Source: Nocardia xishanensis NBRC 101358 (GTDB taxonomy: Bacteria; Actinomycetota; Actinomycetes; Mycobacteriales; Mycobacteriaceae). From it: a DNA stretch of 64,000 bases. The position numbers and the translations under genes were made by a program. The stretch lies in contig NZ_BDCF01000008.1 of the NCBI RefSeq assembly GCF_001613365.1, positions 1-64,000 on the forward strand, read 5' to 3'. Below are positions 1 through 8,538 of this stretch, one piece after another. The notes under the pieces were generated by a model, which ran no database searches, was not told the origin of the DNA, and worked only from the letters and a program-made list of their open reading frames with translations. The stretch's first letter is position 1. Each line of letters starts with the position of its first letter.

Positions 1-100
1 GTCGACTGAGGGTGTTGGATGTCCGGCAGAGCTTTCATCGCAGGCATCCACACCACACGCAGGCCGCTACAGCGGACAGGCTTGGGAGGGGCGCACCCGC

Positions 101-709
101 ATGGAGATTGACATTTCCTGTCCACGTTGCGGACAGGTCGACCTGGTCCAAAGCGTGCCCGCAGTGCACGCCGACGGCGTGTCCACCAGCTACGGCACCA
201 ATACCTACACCGCGGCCGGTGTGACCTCCGGCGGTCTGGTGCCCGTCGTAGGGTTGGCAACGGTCGAACGTACTCACACGACTGCACTGGCGCACAGTCT
301 CGCGCGCGAGCCTGCCCGAAGGCGCGCCTCGCGGTTGACCGCGGGTGGAGTCGTCTTGCTTCTTCCAGCAGTGATGTGGCTCGCGGCGGGCATTGTGTCC
401 CTGGCTGATCCTGAGCCAGGGACCATTCGATGGTTGGCAGTATTCGTCGCCGTGGGCATCAGCGTGGTCCTTGCGGTACCTGGGGCCTTGGTGCTCGGTG
501 CTGCTGTCACTCGCATGCGCTACAACGCCAAGGTCGTTCGAGGGCAACGTGCGGCGGATGTGGTGTGGCGAGCGGGCTTCTACTGCCATCGCTGCGGTGT
601 CGGCTATTGGCCGCAGTCCCCGGCGCCAGGCGTTCCCGCGCGGTATGCCTATGAGCCCCACCAGTTCCGCTCATTGGTGTGGAACGCAGGTGGCTACCTT
701 GCCAGCTGA
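101..709 (+). CDS. Zinc-ribbon membrane protein, unknown function
   Basis: The 202-residue product opens with a CPRCG zinc knuckle at about residues 8-12. It has two hydrophobic segments, about residues 87-103 and 112-137, that look like transmembrane helices. A second knuckle, CHRCG, lies at about residues 164-168. The two half-knuckles could form one ribbon on the cytoplasmic side, with both helices forming a hairpin. The ATG at 101 is the natural start because the knuckle begins a few codons later. I do not recognise a named family. The gene stands alone between the window edge and a broken ligase gene. Membrane placement and zinc binding are inferred from composition. Confidence 0.6.
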   Translation: MEIDISCPRCGQVDLVQSVPAVHADGVSTSYGTNTYTAAGVTSGGLVPVVGLATVERTHTTALAHSLAREPARRRASRLTAGGVVLLLPAVMWLAAGIVSLADPEPGTIRWLAVFVAVGISVVLAVPGALVLGAAVTRMRYNAKVVRGQRAADVVWRAGFYCHRCGVGYWPQSPAPGVPARYAYEPHQFRSLVWNAGGYLAS

Positions 710-719
710 GCGGCGCGCA

Positions 720-1048
720 TCCTGACGCCGTCCCATCTACTGACAGTGCGATGCGCGTCGACGGCGTTCTCGGCTAGCGCGGGAGACCGCGCATAGACCA
801 GACGGCTGTTCTCGTCGGAGGCATCGAGCACGAGCAGGCGCGGGAACGACGCCACCGGTGGCCGGGTCGCGAGCGACAATAGCTCCGTCCAAGATCAACT
901 CTTTCCTCCGAGCAGACTCGGCGATGGCCGGGAACAGCTCGGGGAACGATGCGGTGACCTTGTTGCGGTTGCAGCTACAGAAGTCGACGCACCCACCCCA
1001 GGTCCGGCAAATGGCGGTTCGCATGCCGTCCCATTTCATCTCTATCAC
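720..1048 (-). pseudogene. ATP-dependent DNA ligase remnant
   Basis: The minus-strand reading contains KWDGMR, which matches the nucleotidyl-transfer lysine motif (KxDG) of ATP-dependent DNA ligases. It is followed by NKVTASFPEL and LILDGAIVARDPATG, in the order and spacing seen in that family (ligase motifs I and III region). After that the frame shifts: the continuation ASFPRLLVLDASDEN is found one frame away, near 850. Only about 100 residues of a protein that is normally 300 or more are present, with no C-terminal OB domain. It is therefore a fragment. Family assignment rests on the motifs; inactivity is inferred from truncation and frameshift. Confidence 0.6.
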
Positions 1049-1175
1049 CCACTGGCCTGTGTCAGCGGAGGGTCATCCGGCGGTTGCCCAGCATCGACTC
1101 AGGCACGGACACAAGTGTCAGCGCATCTCGATGCAAATACCGACCTGTCGGTCTCTGCGGCTAGGGTCACAGACC

Positions 1176-1385
1176 GTGGAGTTCAACAGCGGTGACCTCG
1201 TCCGGATCGGACGCGGCGGGGTAAGCGTGTTTCGTGTACTCGAACTCGGCGTCGACGGCGACCCCGGCAGGGCGCTGATCGAGGCCATCGGCGAGCCCCG
1301 ACCGGGAATCTATCCCTGGTCGATCCCGGTGGCGCACCTCGTGCCCGCCACCGATCAGTCCGCCGGATCCGAAACCGCCGATTAG
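1176..1385 (+). CDS. Small hypothetical protein
   Basis: A 69-residue protein if translation starts at the GTG at 1176; an ATG at 1132 would add 15 residues. It begins with an FNSGDLVRIG stretch and contains YPWSIPVAHLVPA near the end. This pattern resembles small beta-barrel (SH3/KOW-like) proteins carried by actinobacterial plasmids and phages, but I cannot name the family. The last four bases overlap the end of the convergent gene on the minus strand. Function unknown. Confidence 0.45.
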   Translation: MEFNSGDLVRIGRGGVSVFRVLELGVDGDPGRALIEAIGEPRPGIYPWSIPVAHLVPATDQSAGSETAD

Positions 1386-1927
1386 AGGTCAGTCGGCCAG
1401 GCATCGGTCACGCCACCACCGTTCTGGGCTGGCCCCGTGACTGGCGACGGCGACGCCTCGGCGGCCGTCGGGCGTTTCGGTGCCGGGGGCGCTGAGCCAG
1501 GCAGGTTCGCCGCCGGGTTGGCCCCGCTGTCGGTGTCGGCGCGTGCGGCGGTGATGAGTTGGCGGGCTTGCTTGGCGGTGATTTCCAGCAGGTCGGCGAC
1601 GTCGTCGTCGGTTTGGCCTTGATCACGGATCGCTGCCGCGGCGAGCGCTTGCTGGGCGCGGTGTGCGGCGATCTGTTCGGCGGTCCGCTCCTGCACGCGA
1701 GCGATCTGCTCGCGCAGGTCATCGATCTCGTGGTCGCGGGTGGTTTCGCAGACGGTGATGGCCTCCCAGGCGGCGATGTATTGCTTGACCGCCGCGGTGA
1801 TGAGTTGCTCGCGTTGCCGAGTTCGCTGGCGGCGGGCTCGGACTCGCTCACGTGAACGCTCCAAGCGGGCACGGACTTCCGGACGCCGCGGTGTGCGAGA
1901 CGGTCGCTTCGGACGTGATGTAGGCAT
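1382..1927 (-). CDS. Basic coiled-coil protein with HTH-like segment
   Basis: The 181-residue product starts at the ATG at 1927 (MPTSRPKRPS). Residues 1-45 are very rich in Arg and Lys. Residues about 50-105 form a heptad-rich coiled coil. A short segment near residue 115 (TDDDVADLLEITAKQARQLI) resembles the last two helices of a helix-turn-helix. The tail is Pro/Ala-rich and probably disordered. The open frame extends upstream of this ATG, but that extension reads as the antisense of the next gene. A nucleic-acid-binding role on a mobile element is plausible; no specific function can be assigned. Confidence 0.5.
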   Translation of the reverse strand: MPTSRPKRPSRTPRRPEVRARLERSRERVRARRQRTRQREQLITAAVKQYIAAWEAITVCETTRDHEIDDLREQIARVQERTAEQIAAHRAQQALAAAAIRDQGQTDDDVADLLEITAKQARQLITAARADTDSGANPAANLPGSAPPAPKRPTAAEASPSPVTGPAQNGGGVTDAWPTDL

Positions 1928-2164
1928 GGGCGAACTCCATGTTTTCCGGGGCCCGTCTGCCTGATTCTCCCGCACCCGAGCATAGCGCAAGACCGCCAGA
2001 GGTCGGGGCCCCCGGATCACCGCACGCCCCGGAAGCCCCTCCGCCACAACGTCTTCAGCCACGCCGATTGCTGGTATCCATCGCCGCCGTCGCGGCGCGT
2101 GAATCCGTTGACGAATCCTGTCGAGCTCACGCTCGCTCCCCCTGACGCAGAGAAAGGCGGTCCC

Positions 2165-3049
2165 ATGCCCACCCCCGCTGCCCCGCCCCGACGAAGCGGT
2201 CATCGCGACGGCGGTGTTCAGCGGTTGCTGGTGCCGCGCGGTGCAGTCGATTTCGCGGTGGCGCCCGGGCCGGATCTGCTCAGCTACGACCACTACGTCA
2301 TCTCGATCAGCGGCGGCAAGGACAGCCAGGCCAGCCTCGACGTCCTCGCGGAGCGGTTCTGCCAGCTCGGTGTCCTCGATCAGGTCACCACCGTTCACGC
2401 CGATATTGGTCGCTCGGATTGGCCGGGCACGGTCGAGTTGGCGCGAGAACACGCCGAACACTATCGGCTGCGGCACGTTCTGGTGTCTCGCACCGGGTGA
2501 GATCTGCTCGACCGGGTCGCCCAGCGCGGCAAGTGGCCGGACCGGAACAGGCGTTGGTGCACTTCTGATTTCAAACGAGGCCCGATCCGTCGGGTGATCA
2601 CCGCGTTGGTCGCCGAGTCACGCGCGGCGGGGGTGATCGACCGTCCGGTGCGAGTGCTCAACATCATGGGCCACCGAGCCCAAGAATCCCGCGAGCGCAG
2701 CAACAAGCCCCCGTTCGTCCATGAACCTGGGCGAACGTGCCTGTGCCCGGACTGCCACAGGGCACGTTCGCAGGGGTGCCCGCCCAGGGGCAGTGTCTCC
2801 AACAGCCGTCGCCACGTCGATACGTGGCTGCCGACGCAGCGGGTCGAGCACCTTGAGAACCGGGTGGCCGTCGAGGAGCAGCGCAATGCCGAACTGGCCG
2901 CTTTCCGGGTTCAGGCCGTGTCTCGACTGGCGGCTCAGTACGACGAGATCACGCGACTGCGTGGCGCGCTGTCCTCCTCCAGCACCGTCCGTGGCTTCGT
3001 CAAACCGAACGAGGCGGCGGTAGTATGGCCCTGCAACGACGGCACTTGA
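2165..3049 (+). pseudogene. PP-loop (PAPS reductase-like) gene with in-frame stop
   Basis: The frame opened by ATG 2165 carries SGGKDS (bases about 2311-2328), the PP-loop ATP-pyrophosphatase motif of the PAPS reductase/DndC superfamily. It is interrupted by a TGA at 2498-2500. The same frame then continues with family-typical sequence: DLLDRVAQRGKWP, the WCTSDFKRGP motif, and NIMGHRAQES. Past about 2830 (HVDTWLP) the sequence no longer looks like this family and becomes a coiled coil (HLENRVAVEEQRNAEL), so the tail may derive from another gene. I read this as a nonsense-mutated, chimeric pseudogene. A sequencing error at the TGA would restore the first 220 residues. Confidence 0.65.
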
Positions 3050-3057
3050 AGTTGCGC

Positions 3058-4113
3058 CTACGACGGGAATGGCTCGTATGTGCTGGTTACCGTGTTGTAG
3101 GACAGCGCTGTCCACCGGTTTCGGTCTGCGGCGGCCAAGCGCGCCCCGAGGGCGACCGAGATTGCTACCGGACCGCTCAGGTAGATCGCGTGTTGTGAGT
3201 TCCGTGCGCCGACGGGCAGGGTGGCGTCACGCCAGACCTGGCAGATCTGGTCGGTGACGGCGGTGAAGACCTTCTTCGTCTCCGGAAGGGTCGGGTTCGT
3301 GTGACTGAGCAGCAGGAGAGTTCCGATGCCGCGGCTGCGGCAGTCGTTGAGAACCTGGTCGTGGAAACTGGTGCCGCGTCCCTGCAAATCCAGCGCCAAT
3401 GCGACACGTGAAGGGTCGCCGCCGGGCACTGTTTCGAGGGGAGCGACGGTGAGAATTTGTTTGCGGTTTCGGCTGGCACGTAGGCCGCTGGCGTGGAAGT
3501 AGGCGGGGTTCCCGTTGCCTTGGCGGACGGAGTAGACCGCGATTTCGCGGGAGTGGGTGTGGCCCAAGCATGCGCCGTACCAGAATGCGATCTGTAACCG
3601 CATGGTCGGAATGAGGTTGATTCGGGCGGCATCCGGCGTAAGACGCTGGGCGGTGATGATCGCCTGTAGGGTCTCCTCGACCAACGCTTCCATCAATACC
3701 AGTCGTTGTGGCTGATCGGTGGGGAGGTCGACGGCGGCTTTGAGGGTCAGCACGCATTCCTGGCTGCTGAATGCTTCGGCCTGCTGCTCTCGCTGCCGTG
3801 CGGTCGCGAGATTGTCGGCCGCGGTGATGACGATCCCGACCTGTGATCGGCGGCGGCGCCATGCCCTTTGCCAGAACCCGGCGATGATGACCATGGTGCC
3901 TGCTGCCAATGCGAGCACGAACCAGATGCGGCCCTTGGGCTCGTACGTCATGAACGACTTGGCGGCTTCGACGGCGAAACCGCCTGCGACCAGCCCGCCG
4001 ATGCTGATCAGCGCCGAGCCATCAGCGAACAGCGCCCCTAAACCGCCACCGCCCAGGGGCGAACCAGCAGCGGAGACCATCATCCGCGGCATCTCGTGAT
4101 TCGGAACTGGCAC
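3058..4113 (-). CDS. CBASS effector: two-TM protein with SAVED domain
   Basis: The 351-residue protein has two hydrophobic helices, residues about 33-50 and 62-82, followed by an Arg-rich cytoplasmic stop (WRRRRS). The C-terminal ~200 residues look like a SAVED cyclic-nucleotide sensor. Strand-rich blocks (TLLLLSHTNP) are followed by the family-typical finish IYLSGPVAISVALGARL, then WTALSYN and YEPF. In CBASS, membrane SAVED effectors bind the nucleotide made by the CD-NTase and disrupt the inner membrane, causing abortive infection. The architecture matches what has been called Cap14. The gene is divergent from the CD-NTase operon, not co-directional with it. The start is the GTG at 4113; ATGs at 4092 and 4083 are alternatives. 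Confidence 0.8.
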   Translation of the reverse strand: MPVPNHEMPRMMVSAAGSPLGGGGLGALFADGSALISIGGLVAGGFAVEAAKSFMTYEPKGRIWFVLALAAGTMVIIAGFWQRAWRRRRSQVGIVITAADNLATARQREQQAEAFSSQECVLTLKAAVDLPTDQPQRLVLMEALVEETLQAIITAQRLTPDAARINLIPTMRLQIAFWYGACLGHTHSREIAVYSVRQGNGNPAYFHASGLRASRNRKQILTVAPLETVPGGDPSRVALALDLQGRGTSFHDQVLNDCRSRGIGTLLLLSHTNPTLPETKKVFTAVTDQICQVWRDATLPVGARNSQHAIYLSGPVAISVALGARLAAADRNRWTALSYNTVTSTYEPFPS

Positions 4114-4338
4114 GTCTCAACTCATCTCATCGCAAGACCAGAAACAGTGGCCGACAACCGGCGCCACGCTACTGGACCGCGTCACACCTTTCTCGCGGTT
4201 TCGCGAATAGGCACCGGCGCCGGACTCCCACTGCCCACTTACGGCGCCAGGGTCGTACGCCTCGTTATCGCTGCCCGGCTCTGTCGGTGGCATCGGCTAG
4301 TTTTGCACGAGTTCGTCGGCAACGGATCGGAGCACAAC
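4114..4338. promoter_or_regulatory. Divergent promoter region of the CBASS locus
   Basis: These 225 bases separate the starts of the effector and CD-NTase genes and must hold both promoters. A GGAG at 4329-4332, six bases before GTG 4339, is a good ribosome-binding site for the CD-NTase. It is the main reason to prefer that start over the longer open frame that reaches back to 4096. I see no convincing -10/-35 pair or operator palindrome. Confidence 0.4.
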
Positions 4339-5304
4339 GTGAGCGTGGCTACTGCTTTCGCGGCATTCCAGCAGATCGTGAACGCTGATATCGAGGATGT
4401 GCGCGAAGCGCGCGCCCGCCGCGATCTGTTCAAGAAAGCCTTCCTACCCGAGCCCGACATCCTTGAAGTCGTTCCCTCCGGCTCGTTGGCCCGCGGCACG
4501 CACAAAGAACCCATCCACGATGTCGACGTCATCCTGATCTTCGACCCTGTGAAACACCCAGGCTGGGGCGAGCCAGGCCAATCCGCCGCCGACGCCCTCG
4601 ATTACACCCGAGCCAGGGTCAACGCACTACTCGGCACCACCAACGGGACAGTCGAGACCGCGGTGCGGCTCGCACGTTGGCGCAACCATGCCGTGAAGTG
4701 CTTCATCGACGCGCCCAACGATCCCAACGAGTTCACCGTCGATGCCATGCCGGCGTTCCGGCGTGACGGCATGCTGTTCATTCCTGAAGCGAAGTCCGAG
4801 GAGTGGGTGTACTGCCATCCGGAGTACCTGATCGCAGAGACGGCGGCCAGGCACGCGGAATGGAACAAGTTCGCGGGCACTGTCCGGATGCTGAAGAAGT
4901 GGGCAGCGGATCAGGACATCAAGATCAAGTCCTTGGTGATGGAAGTCCTCGCCCTGCAACATCTCCCGCTCGCATCGACCCAATCCGCTGCGGTGAAGCA
5001 GTTTTTCGTCTCGGCCAGCTATTTCATCGACGGCGGTAGCGAAGTCACCGATCCCGCGAACATCTGTGGTCCGATCCAGTCCGATCTCGACTACTCGGAG
5101 TTCGCGGCCCGGCTCGCCGACGCCCGCGACAATGCGGTGGCCGCGGCGCAGGCCCAGGGCAACAATGATGCGAACTCGGCGATTCTTCATTGGGGTGCTG
5201 TCTTTGGGTCCGATTTTCCCGCGCCTACCGCCTCAGACGGGAGTCCACTGCCCGCTGCCGCCCCAGTGGGTCCCCGTCCGGTGAAGGACACTCCACAGGG
5301 ATGA
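4339..5304 (+). CDS. CD-NTase (CBASS cyclic oligonucleotide synthase)
   Basis: The 321-residue protein is a cGAS/DncV-like nucleotidyltransferase that would make a cyclic di- or trinucleotide alarm signal on phage infection. The pol-beta core shows PSGSLARGT (Gly48-Ser49) followed by HDVDVILIF with metal ligands Asp61 and Asp63, and a third acidic residue in FTVDAMP (about Asp135). The OAS1-like helical region follows (about 185-270). The last residues are TPQG. A C-terminal glycine is expected if the protein is joined to a target by the neighbouring E1/E2 pair, as in type II CBASS. Its stop overlaps the next start (ATGA). Nucleotide product cannot be read from sequence. Confidence 0.88.
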   Translation: MSVATAFAAFQQIVNADIEDVREARARRDLFKKAFLPEPDILEVVPSGSLARGTHKEPIHDVDVILIFDPVKHPGWGEPGQSAADALDYTRARVNALLGTTNGTVETAVRLARWRNHAVKCFIDAPNDPNEFTVDAMPAFRRDGMLFIPEAKSEEWVYCHPEYLIAETAARHAEWNKFAGTVRMLKKWAADQDIKIKSLVMEVLALQHLPLASTQSAAVKQFFVSASYFIDGGSEVTDPANICGPIQSDLDYSEFAARLADARDNAVAAAQAQGNNDANSAILHWGAVFGSDFPAPTASDGSPLPAAAPVGPRPVKDTPQG

Positions 5305-5918
5305 CGCCCCGCATGACCACCGCCGCGCCGGACCGCGACCGAACGACCACACCGATTCTGTGGGTCGACGCCGAACCCGATCGCTTGCAACGGGATCTGA
5401 CCGAGGTGGCAGACTTCGCGCCCCATCTCATGTACTACCCGCCCGACCCGGACAGCGGGATCCCGCACGGTGGTTGGAAGGGGGAACTACCGCGATGGCC
5501 TTTCGATCGGCCAGTCCCCGAGAGCTTGGACGCTTTGATCGGTGCGGCCGGAGTGCCAGTGGCTGTCGTATATCGTGCGGCGTATCCGATGGTGCCACCG
5601 CTCATCTACCCTCTCGACCCGCTTCCAACCTTCGAAGAGTGGACCCAGACCACATGGCATGTCGCTCCGGGAGGATCACTGTGCCTGCTGAGATCGGTCG
5701 GAGCGTGGCTGCCCGAGGCGAGCATCACCGAACTCCTCGCAAAAGCAGCGGGCTGGCGAATCGAGTACGCACTGATGAAAGCCGGGGTGATCGACCAGAT
5801 GTCGGTCAACGGCATCGTGTCCGACCCCTCACACGACCACCTCATCATTCAAGCCGCACACCGGCAAACCGACCTTGACGAAGAAAGCCCGGACCACGAT
5901 GCCGATGGACCACACTGA
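5301..5918 (+). CDS. E2-like ubiquitin-conjugating protein (CBASS)
   Basis: The 205-residue protein starts at ATG 5301, inside the CD-NTase stop. The central part has the beta-sheet-rich E2 fold signature, with paired prolines (YPMVPPLIYPL) and W..TWHVAPGG. This is followed by SLCLLRS, where Cys128 is the likely thioester cysteine, then GAWLP and the helical end. In type II CBASS an E2 domain is normally the N-terminal half of Cap2 and passes the CD-NTase C-terminus to its target. Here it is a free-standing protein followed directly by the E1. It overlaps the next gene by 20 bases. Confidence 0.75.
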   Translation: MTPRMTTAAPDRDRTTTPILWVDAEPDRLQRDLTEVADFAPHLMYYPPDPDSGIPHGGWKGELPRWPFDRPVPESLDALIGAAGVPVAVVYRAAYPMVPPLIYPLDPLPTFEEWTQTTWHVAPGGSLCLLRSVGAWLPEASITELLAKAAGWRIEYALMKAGVIDQMSVNGIVSDPSHDHLIIQAAHRQTDLDEESPDHDADGPH

Positions 5919-7212
5919 CCCGTTCATCGTCTTGACCCGCGACGGCGCCAGGCTCATAGCGAACTCCACCATCACAGCTGGTGACCTCAGCCTGCGCTAT
6001 GTGTCAGCCTCGGATACATACGTCGTCCACAGCGTCGAAAACGCCCGCCACACTCGAATCCAAGCTGGCATCCCCCGGGACTACACCGCACTGCGGTCAG
6101 ATGAGACCCGACACGCTGGACAATGGATGAACAAGGCGGGCACCAACATTCATCTCCATCATCTCGCCGTGCTGCGCCGCCCAGGTACCGCGATCTCATA
6201 CGAAGCCTTCCGCGCGATGGTGCCAGGAGTAAGGGATCCGAGCACTGGCCTCGGGTTGTTGATCACCTACGATCCGGATCTGGACCCGCAGTTGCGTGCA
6301 GCCGGTGCAGCCGAATTCGCTGGATGGCTCATCGAGCGCGACGGAGTCCGACCTGTCCACGTCGCCGTCGAACCGGCAATCCTCGGTATCGCGCAGCTTC
6401 GAGATGACTGGCCTGTGGACCTGCTCGCCCCAGCGTCGGTCATGCTGGTGGGGTGTGGAAGCATCGGCGGTGCCGCTGCACAAGCTCTCGCCGCGTACGG
6501 CGTCGGAGACCTTCACTTGGTGGACCCGGACCGCTTCCTGTGGCACAACATCGTTCGCCACGTTCTCGGCCCCGAGAGCGTGAGTCGCCACAAAGTCGAT
6601 GCCCTCAAAACCCGCCATGATCAAATGTGGCCCCAGCAGACCGTCACCGCGCACCGGCTCGACGTGGTCGATGACGCCCACCACATACGATCCTTGATCG
6701 ACTCGGTCGACATTGTCGTTTGCACTGCTGACGGCATCGCCCCGCGACGCGTCGTCAGCCACCTCGCACGCCGAGCAGACAGACCCGCCGTCCTGGCCTG
6801 TGTACTCGACCAAGGCTCGCTCGGTGAAGTCCTTCGGTTGCGACCGACCCCACGCTTTGGATGCTTGCTGTGTTCACGACAGCACCTCGCGAGTCTCGGG
6901 GCCATCGACACTGAAGCCGACCAGGAACTCGACTACGGCACCGGCGATACCCACCAACCGATGACTGCGATCCCCCCGGATCTACACCTCATCGGCACCC
7001 TCGCAGCCAAGGTCACGGTGGCAACCATCCTCGAATCCCGCCACGGCGACCACACCCAGCGCCTCCCTGGAGAACACGCCATCATCGGACTGCATCCCGC
7101 AAACAACCTGACAGCGCCATTCGATCTCACCCACACGACCGACATCCGCTGGGCCACCATCCCGCCACCGCGCTCCACGTGCCCGACGTGCAACCCGACC
7201 CCGCTCCAATGA
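5899..7212 (+). CDS. E1-like ThiF-family adenylating enzyme (CBASS)
   Basis: The 437-residue protein has an N-terminal domain of about 175 residues with no clear match, then a ThiF/E1 Rossmann domain. The nucleotide loop VGCGSIGG is at about residue 184, LVDPD follows it, and the N..R dyad lies in HNIVRH. Two cysteine pairs, CLLC and CPTC (at the C-terminus), should bind structural zinc. The enzyme would adenylate the CD-NTase C-terminus and form a thioester for transfer to the E2. No E2 domain is fused to it. ATG 5899 is used; TTG 5875 is in frame upstream. Its stop overlaps the JAB start (ATGA). Confidence 0.82.
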   Translation: MPMDHTDPFIVLTRDGARLIANSTITAGDLSLRYVSASDTYVVHSVENARHTRIQAGIPRDYTALRSDETRHAGQWMNKAGTNIHLHHLAVLRRPGTAISYEAFRAMVPGVRDPSTGLGLLITYDPDLDPQLRAAGAAEFAGWLIERDGVRPVHVAVEPAILGIAQLRDDWPVDLLAPASVMLVGCGSIGGAAAQALAAYGVGDLHLVDPDRFLWHNIVRHVLGPESVSRHKVDALKTRHDQMWPQQTVTAHRLDVVDDAHHIRSLIDSVDIVVCTADGIAPRRVVSHLARRADRPAVLACVLDQGSLGEVLRLRPTPRFGCLLCSRQHLASLGAIDTEADQELDYGTGDTHQPMTAIPPDLHLIGTLAAKVTVATILESRHGDHTQRLPGEHAIIGLHPANNLTAPFDLTHTTDIRWATIPPPRSTCPTCNPTPLQ

Positions 7213-7673
7213 CATACCGGATCACCAACACCGCCCTCAAGACCATCGCGAACACAGCCCAGCAGTCCCGCGACGGCCTCGAAACCGGCGGCATCCTCCT
7301 TGGAACCGACCACACCAGCGACGTCGTCATTACCAGCGCGGGCACACCAGGCCCCAAGGCACGCAGAGCGTCTCATTCCTTCCACCGCGATCTCGACCAC
7401 GCCAACCAACTCGCCACCCTCGCGTGGCAGAACGACGGCAGCCAATGGATCGGAGAATGGCATACGCATCCCTCCCGAGACCTGACACCCAGCGAACTCG
7501 ATCTCACCTCCTACTTACGCCACGTCCACGACCCCGAACTTCGTCTCGACCGGTTCATCGCGATCATCGTCGGACTGACCACACAGCAGAAGGTACGGAT
7601 GCAGACCTGGATCATCACCCGAACCCACGTCCTTCCAGCATCTCTACTCATCCACGAAGCGGACCCGCGCTGA
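7209..7673 (+). CDS. JAB/JAMM isopeptidase (CBASS Cap3-like)
   Basis: The 154-residue protein is a JAB1/MPN-type metallopeptidase. It shows ETGG (Glu25), EWHTHP (His85, His87) and TPSELD (Ser95, Asp98), the full JAMM zinc-site set. In type II CBASS the JAB protein (Cap3) cuts the bond between the CD-NTase and its conjugation target and so restrains the system. It is the last gene of the four-gene operon and starts within the E1 stop codon. The usual length for stand-alone bacterial JAB proteins is similar. Confidence 0.85.
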   Translation: MTYRITNTALKTIANTAQQSRDGLETGGILLGTDHTSDVVITSAGTPGPKARRASHSFHRDLDHANQLATLAWQNDGSQWIGEWHTHPSRDLTPSELDLTSYLRHVHDPELRLDRFIAIIVGLTTQQKVRMQTWIITRTHVLPASLLIHEADPR

Positions 7674-7854
7674 ACCGCGCCACCAACAGCCCAACCCCAG
7701 CGAGTGCGGACAGTATGAAGTTGCGCACACTGACTCACCCCGAAACGAGACACACGATCGTCCGATCTACCGTCGCGGCCGACCAGCGCCAAAGTGCGGT
7801 ACCTGGACACATACTCATGTAGACACGATCACTGCGGCGAGAAAATGCGGTTTC

Positions 7855-8410
7855 GTGTCCCAGCCGGGCTGGCCCGAGCAGCTCGCCCGCTTCCAGGCCG
7901 CACCGGGTGAGGCGTTCAAGCATCTGGTCGATGAGTACCTCGCGGTCGCTCTCAATCGCAACTCTGGGCTGTTCGGGCCAGGCAAGTCGCTGACCGATCG
8001 GCTGCGCCGTGACGGCGCCGACGAAGTCTTGGCGCTGGCAGCGGCCGAACTCGATCGCTGCCGGTGGGCGGTGTATCGGGTGCGCCGCTGCTACAGCGCT
8101 CCCGCTCGTGCCTGGCGCGCGGTCGATGTCGTCTACCGCGGCGACCGCGCCCACACCACGGCGTTCCTCGATCACCTCGCCACCGCTGCGGATCACACCT
8201 CAGCGCGACGATCAGCATATCCGGGTCTGGTTGACCGAGCCGTCGACCACCTATCCACGGTTGGAGGAGTTCTTCGTCGCGGCCCCGGATTCGGTGATGC
8301 CCAAGGCGCGCAAGGGTTTCGAAGCGCGCTGGTACGGCCACGCAGACGATCGGCTGCTCGCCCTCGAGGATGCCGCCCACACGGTGGTAGCTACACCTGC
8401 GGTGGCGTGA
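7855..8410 (+). pseudogene. Frameshifted hypothetical gene
   Basis: From GTG 7855 about 112 coherent residues (SQPGWPEQLARFQAAPGEAF to AFLDHLATAADHTS) are read in one frame. Near 8200 the sensible sequence moves to the next frame: DDQHIRVWLTEPS, then EEFFVAAPDSVMPKARKGFE, up to the TGA at 8408-8410. One missing or extra base in 8190-8215 would join them into about 185 residues. I do not recognise the family. Either a sequencing error or a recent frameshift is possible. The good reading on both sides of the break favours a recent event or an error. Confidence 0.55.
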
Positions 8411-8475
8411 GCCTGATCCACCACGAGCGGTCGAAACCGGCTCACCGATAGTTCCTGATCCTGTCCTGTCCTGTG

Positions 8476-8511
8476 AACGCCAGCTCGGAGCGTCAGCTCC
8501 GCGCTGGCGTT
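8476..8511 (+). terminator. Strong hairpin before amidoligase 1
   Basis: AACGCCAGC (8476-8484) pairs with GCTGGCGTT (8503-8511), and inside it CGGAGC pairs with GCTCCG around a GTCA loop. It is followed by CTTTCGATTT. This fits an actinobacterial intrinsic terminator, or an attenuator, since it sits only 27 bases before the next start codon. Confidence 0.65.
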
Positions 8512-8538
8512 CTTTCGATTTCTGGAAGGTGTGCCCTC

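Noticed and set aside
35..661. Long minus-strand open frame opposite the zinc-ribbon membrane gene
   Set aside because: Its product is low-complexity and antisense to a better reading with zinc knuckles and membrane helices.
3227..3862. Minus-strand open frame within the SAVED effector gene
   Set aside because: It is another frame of the same strand with Pro/Arg-rich nonsense sequence.
5875..5898. TTG 5875 as start of the E1 gene
   Set aside because: ATG 5899 keeps a normal overlap with the E2 gene, and the extra eight residues (TKKARTT) add nothing conserved.
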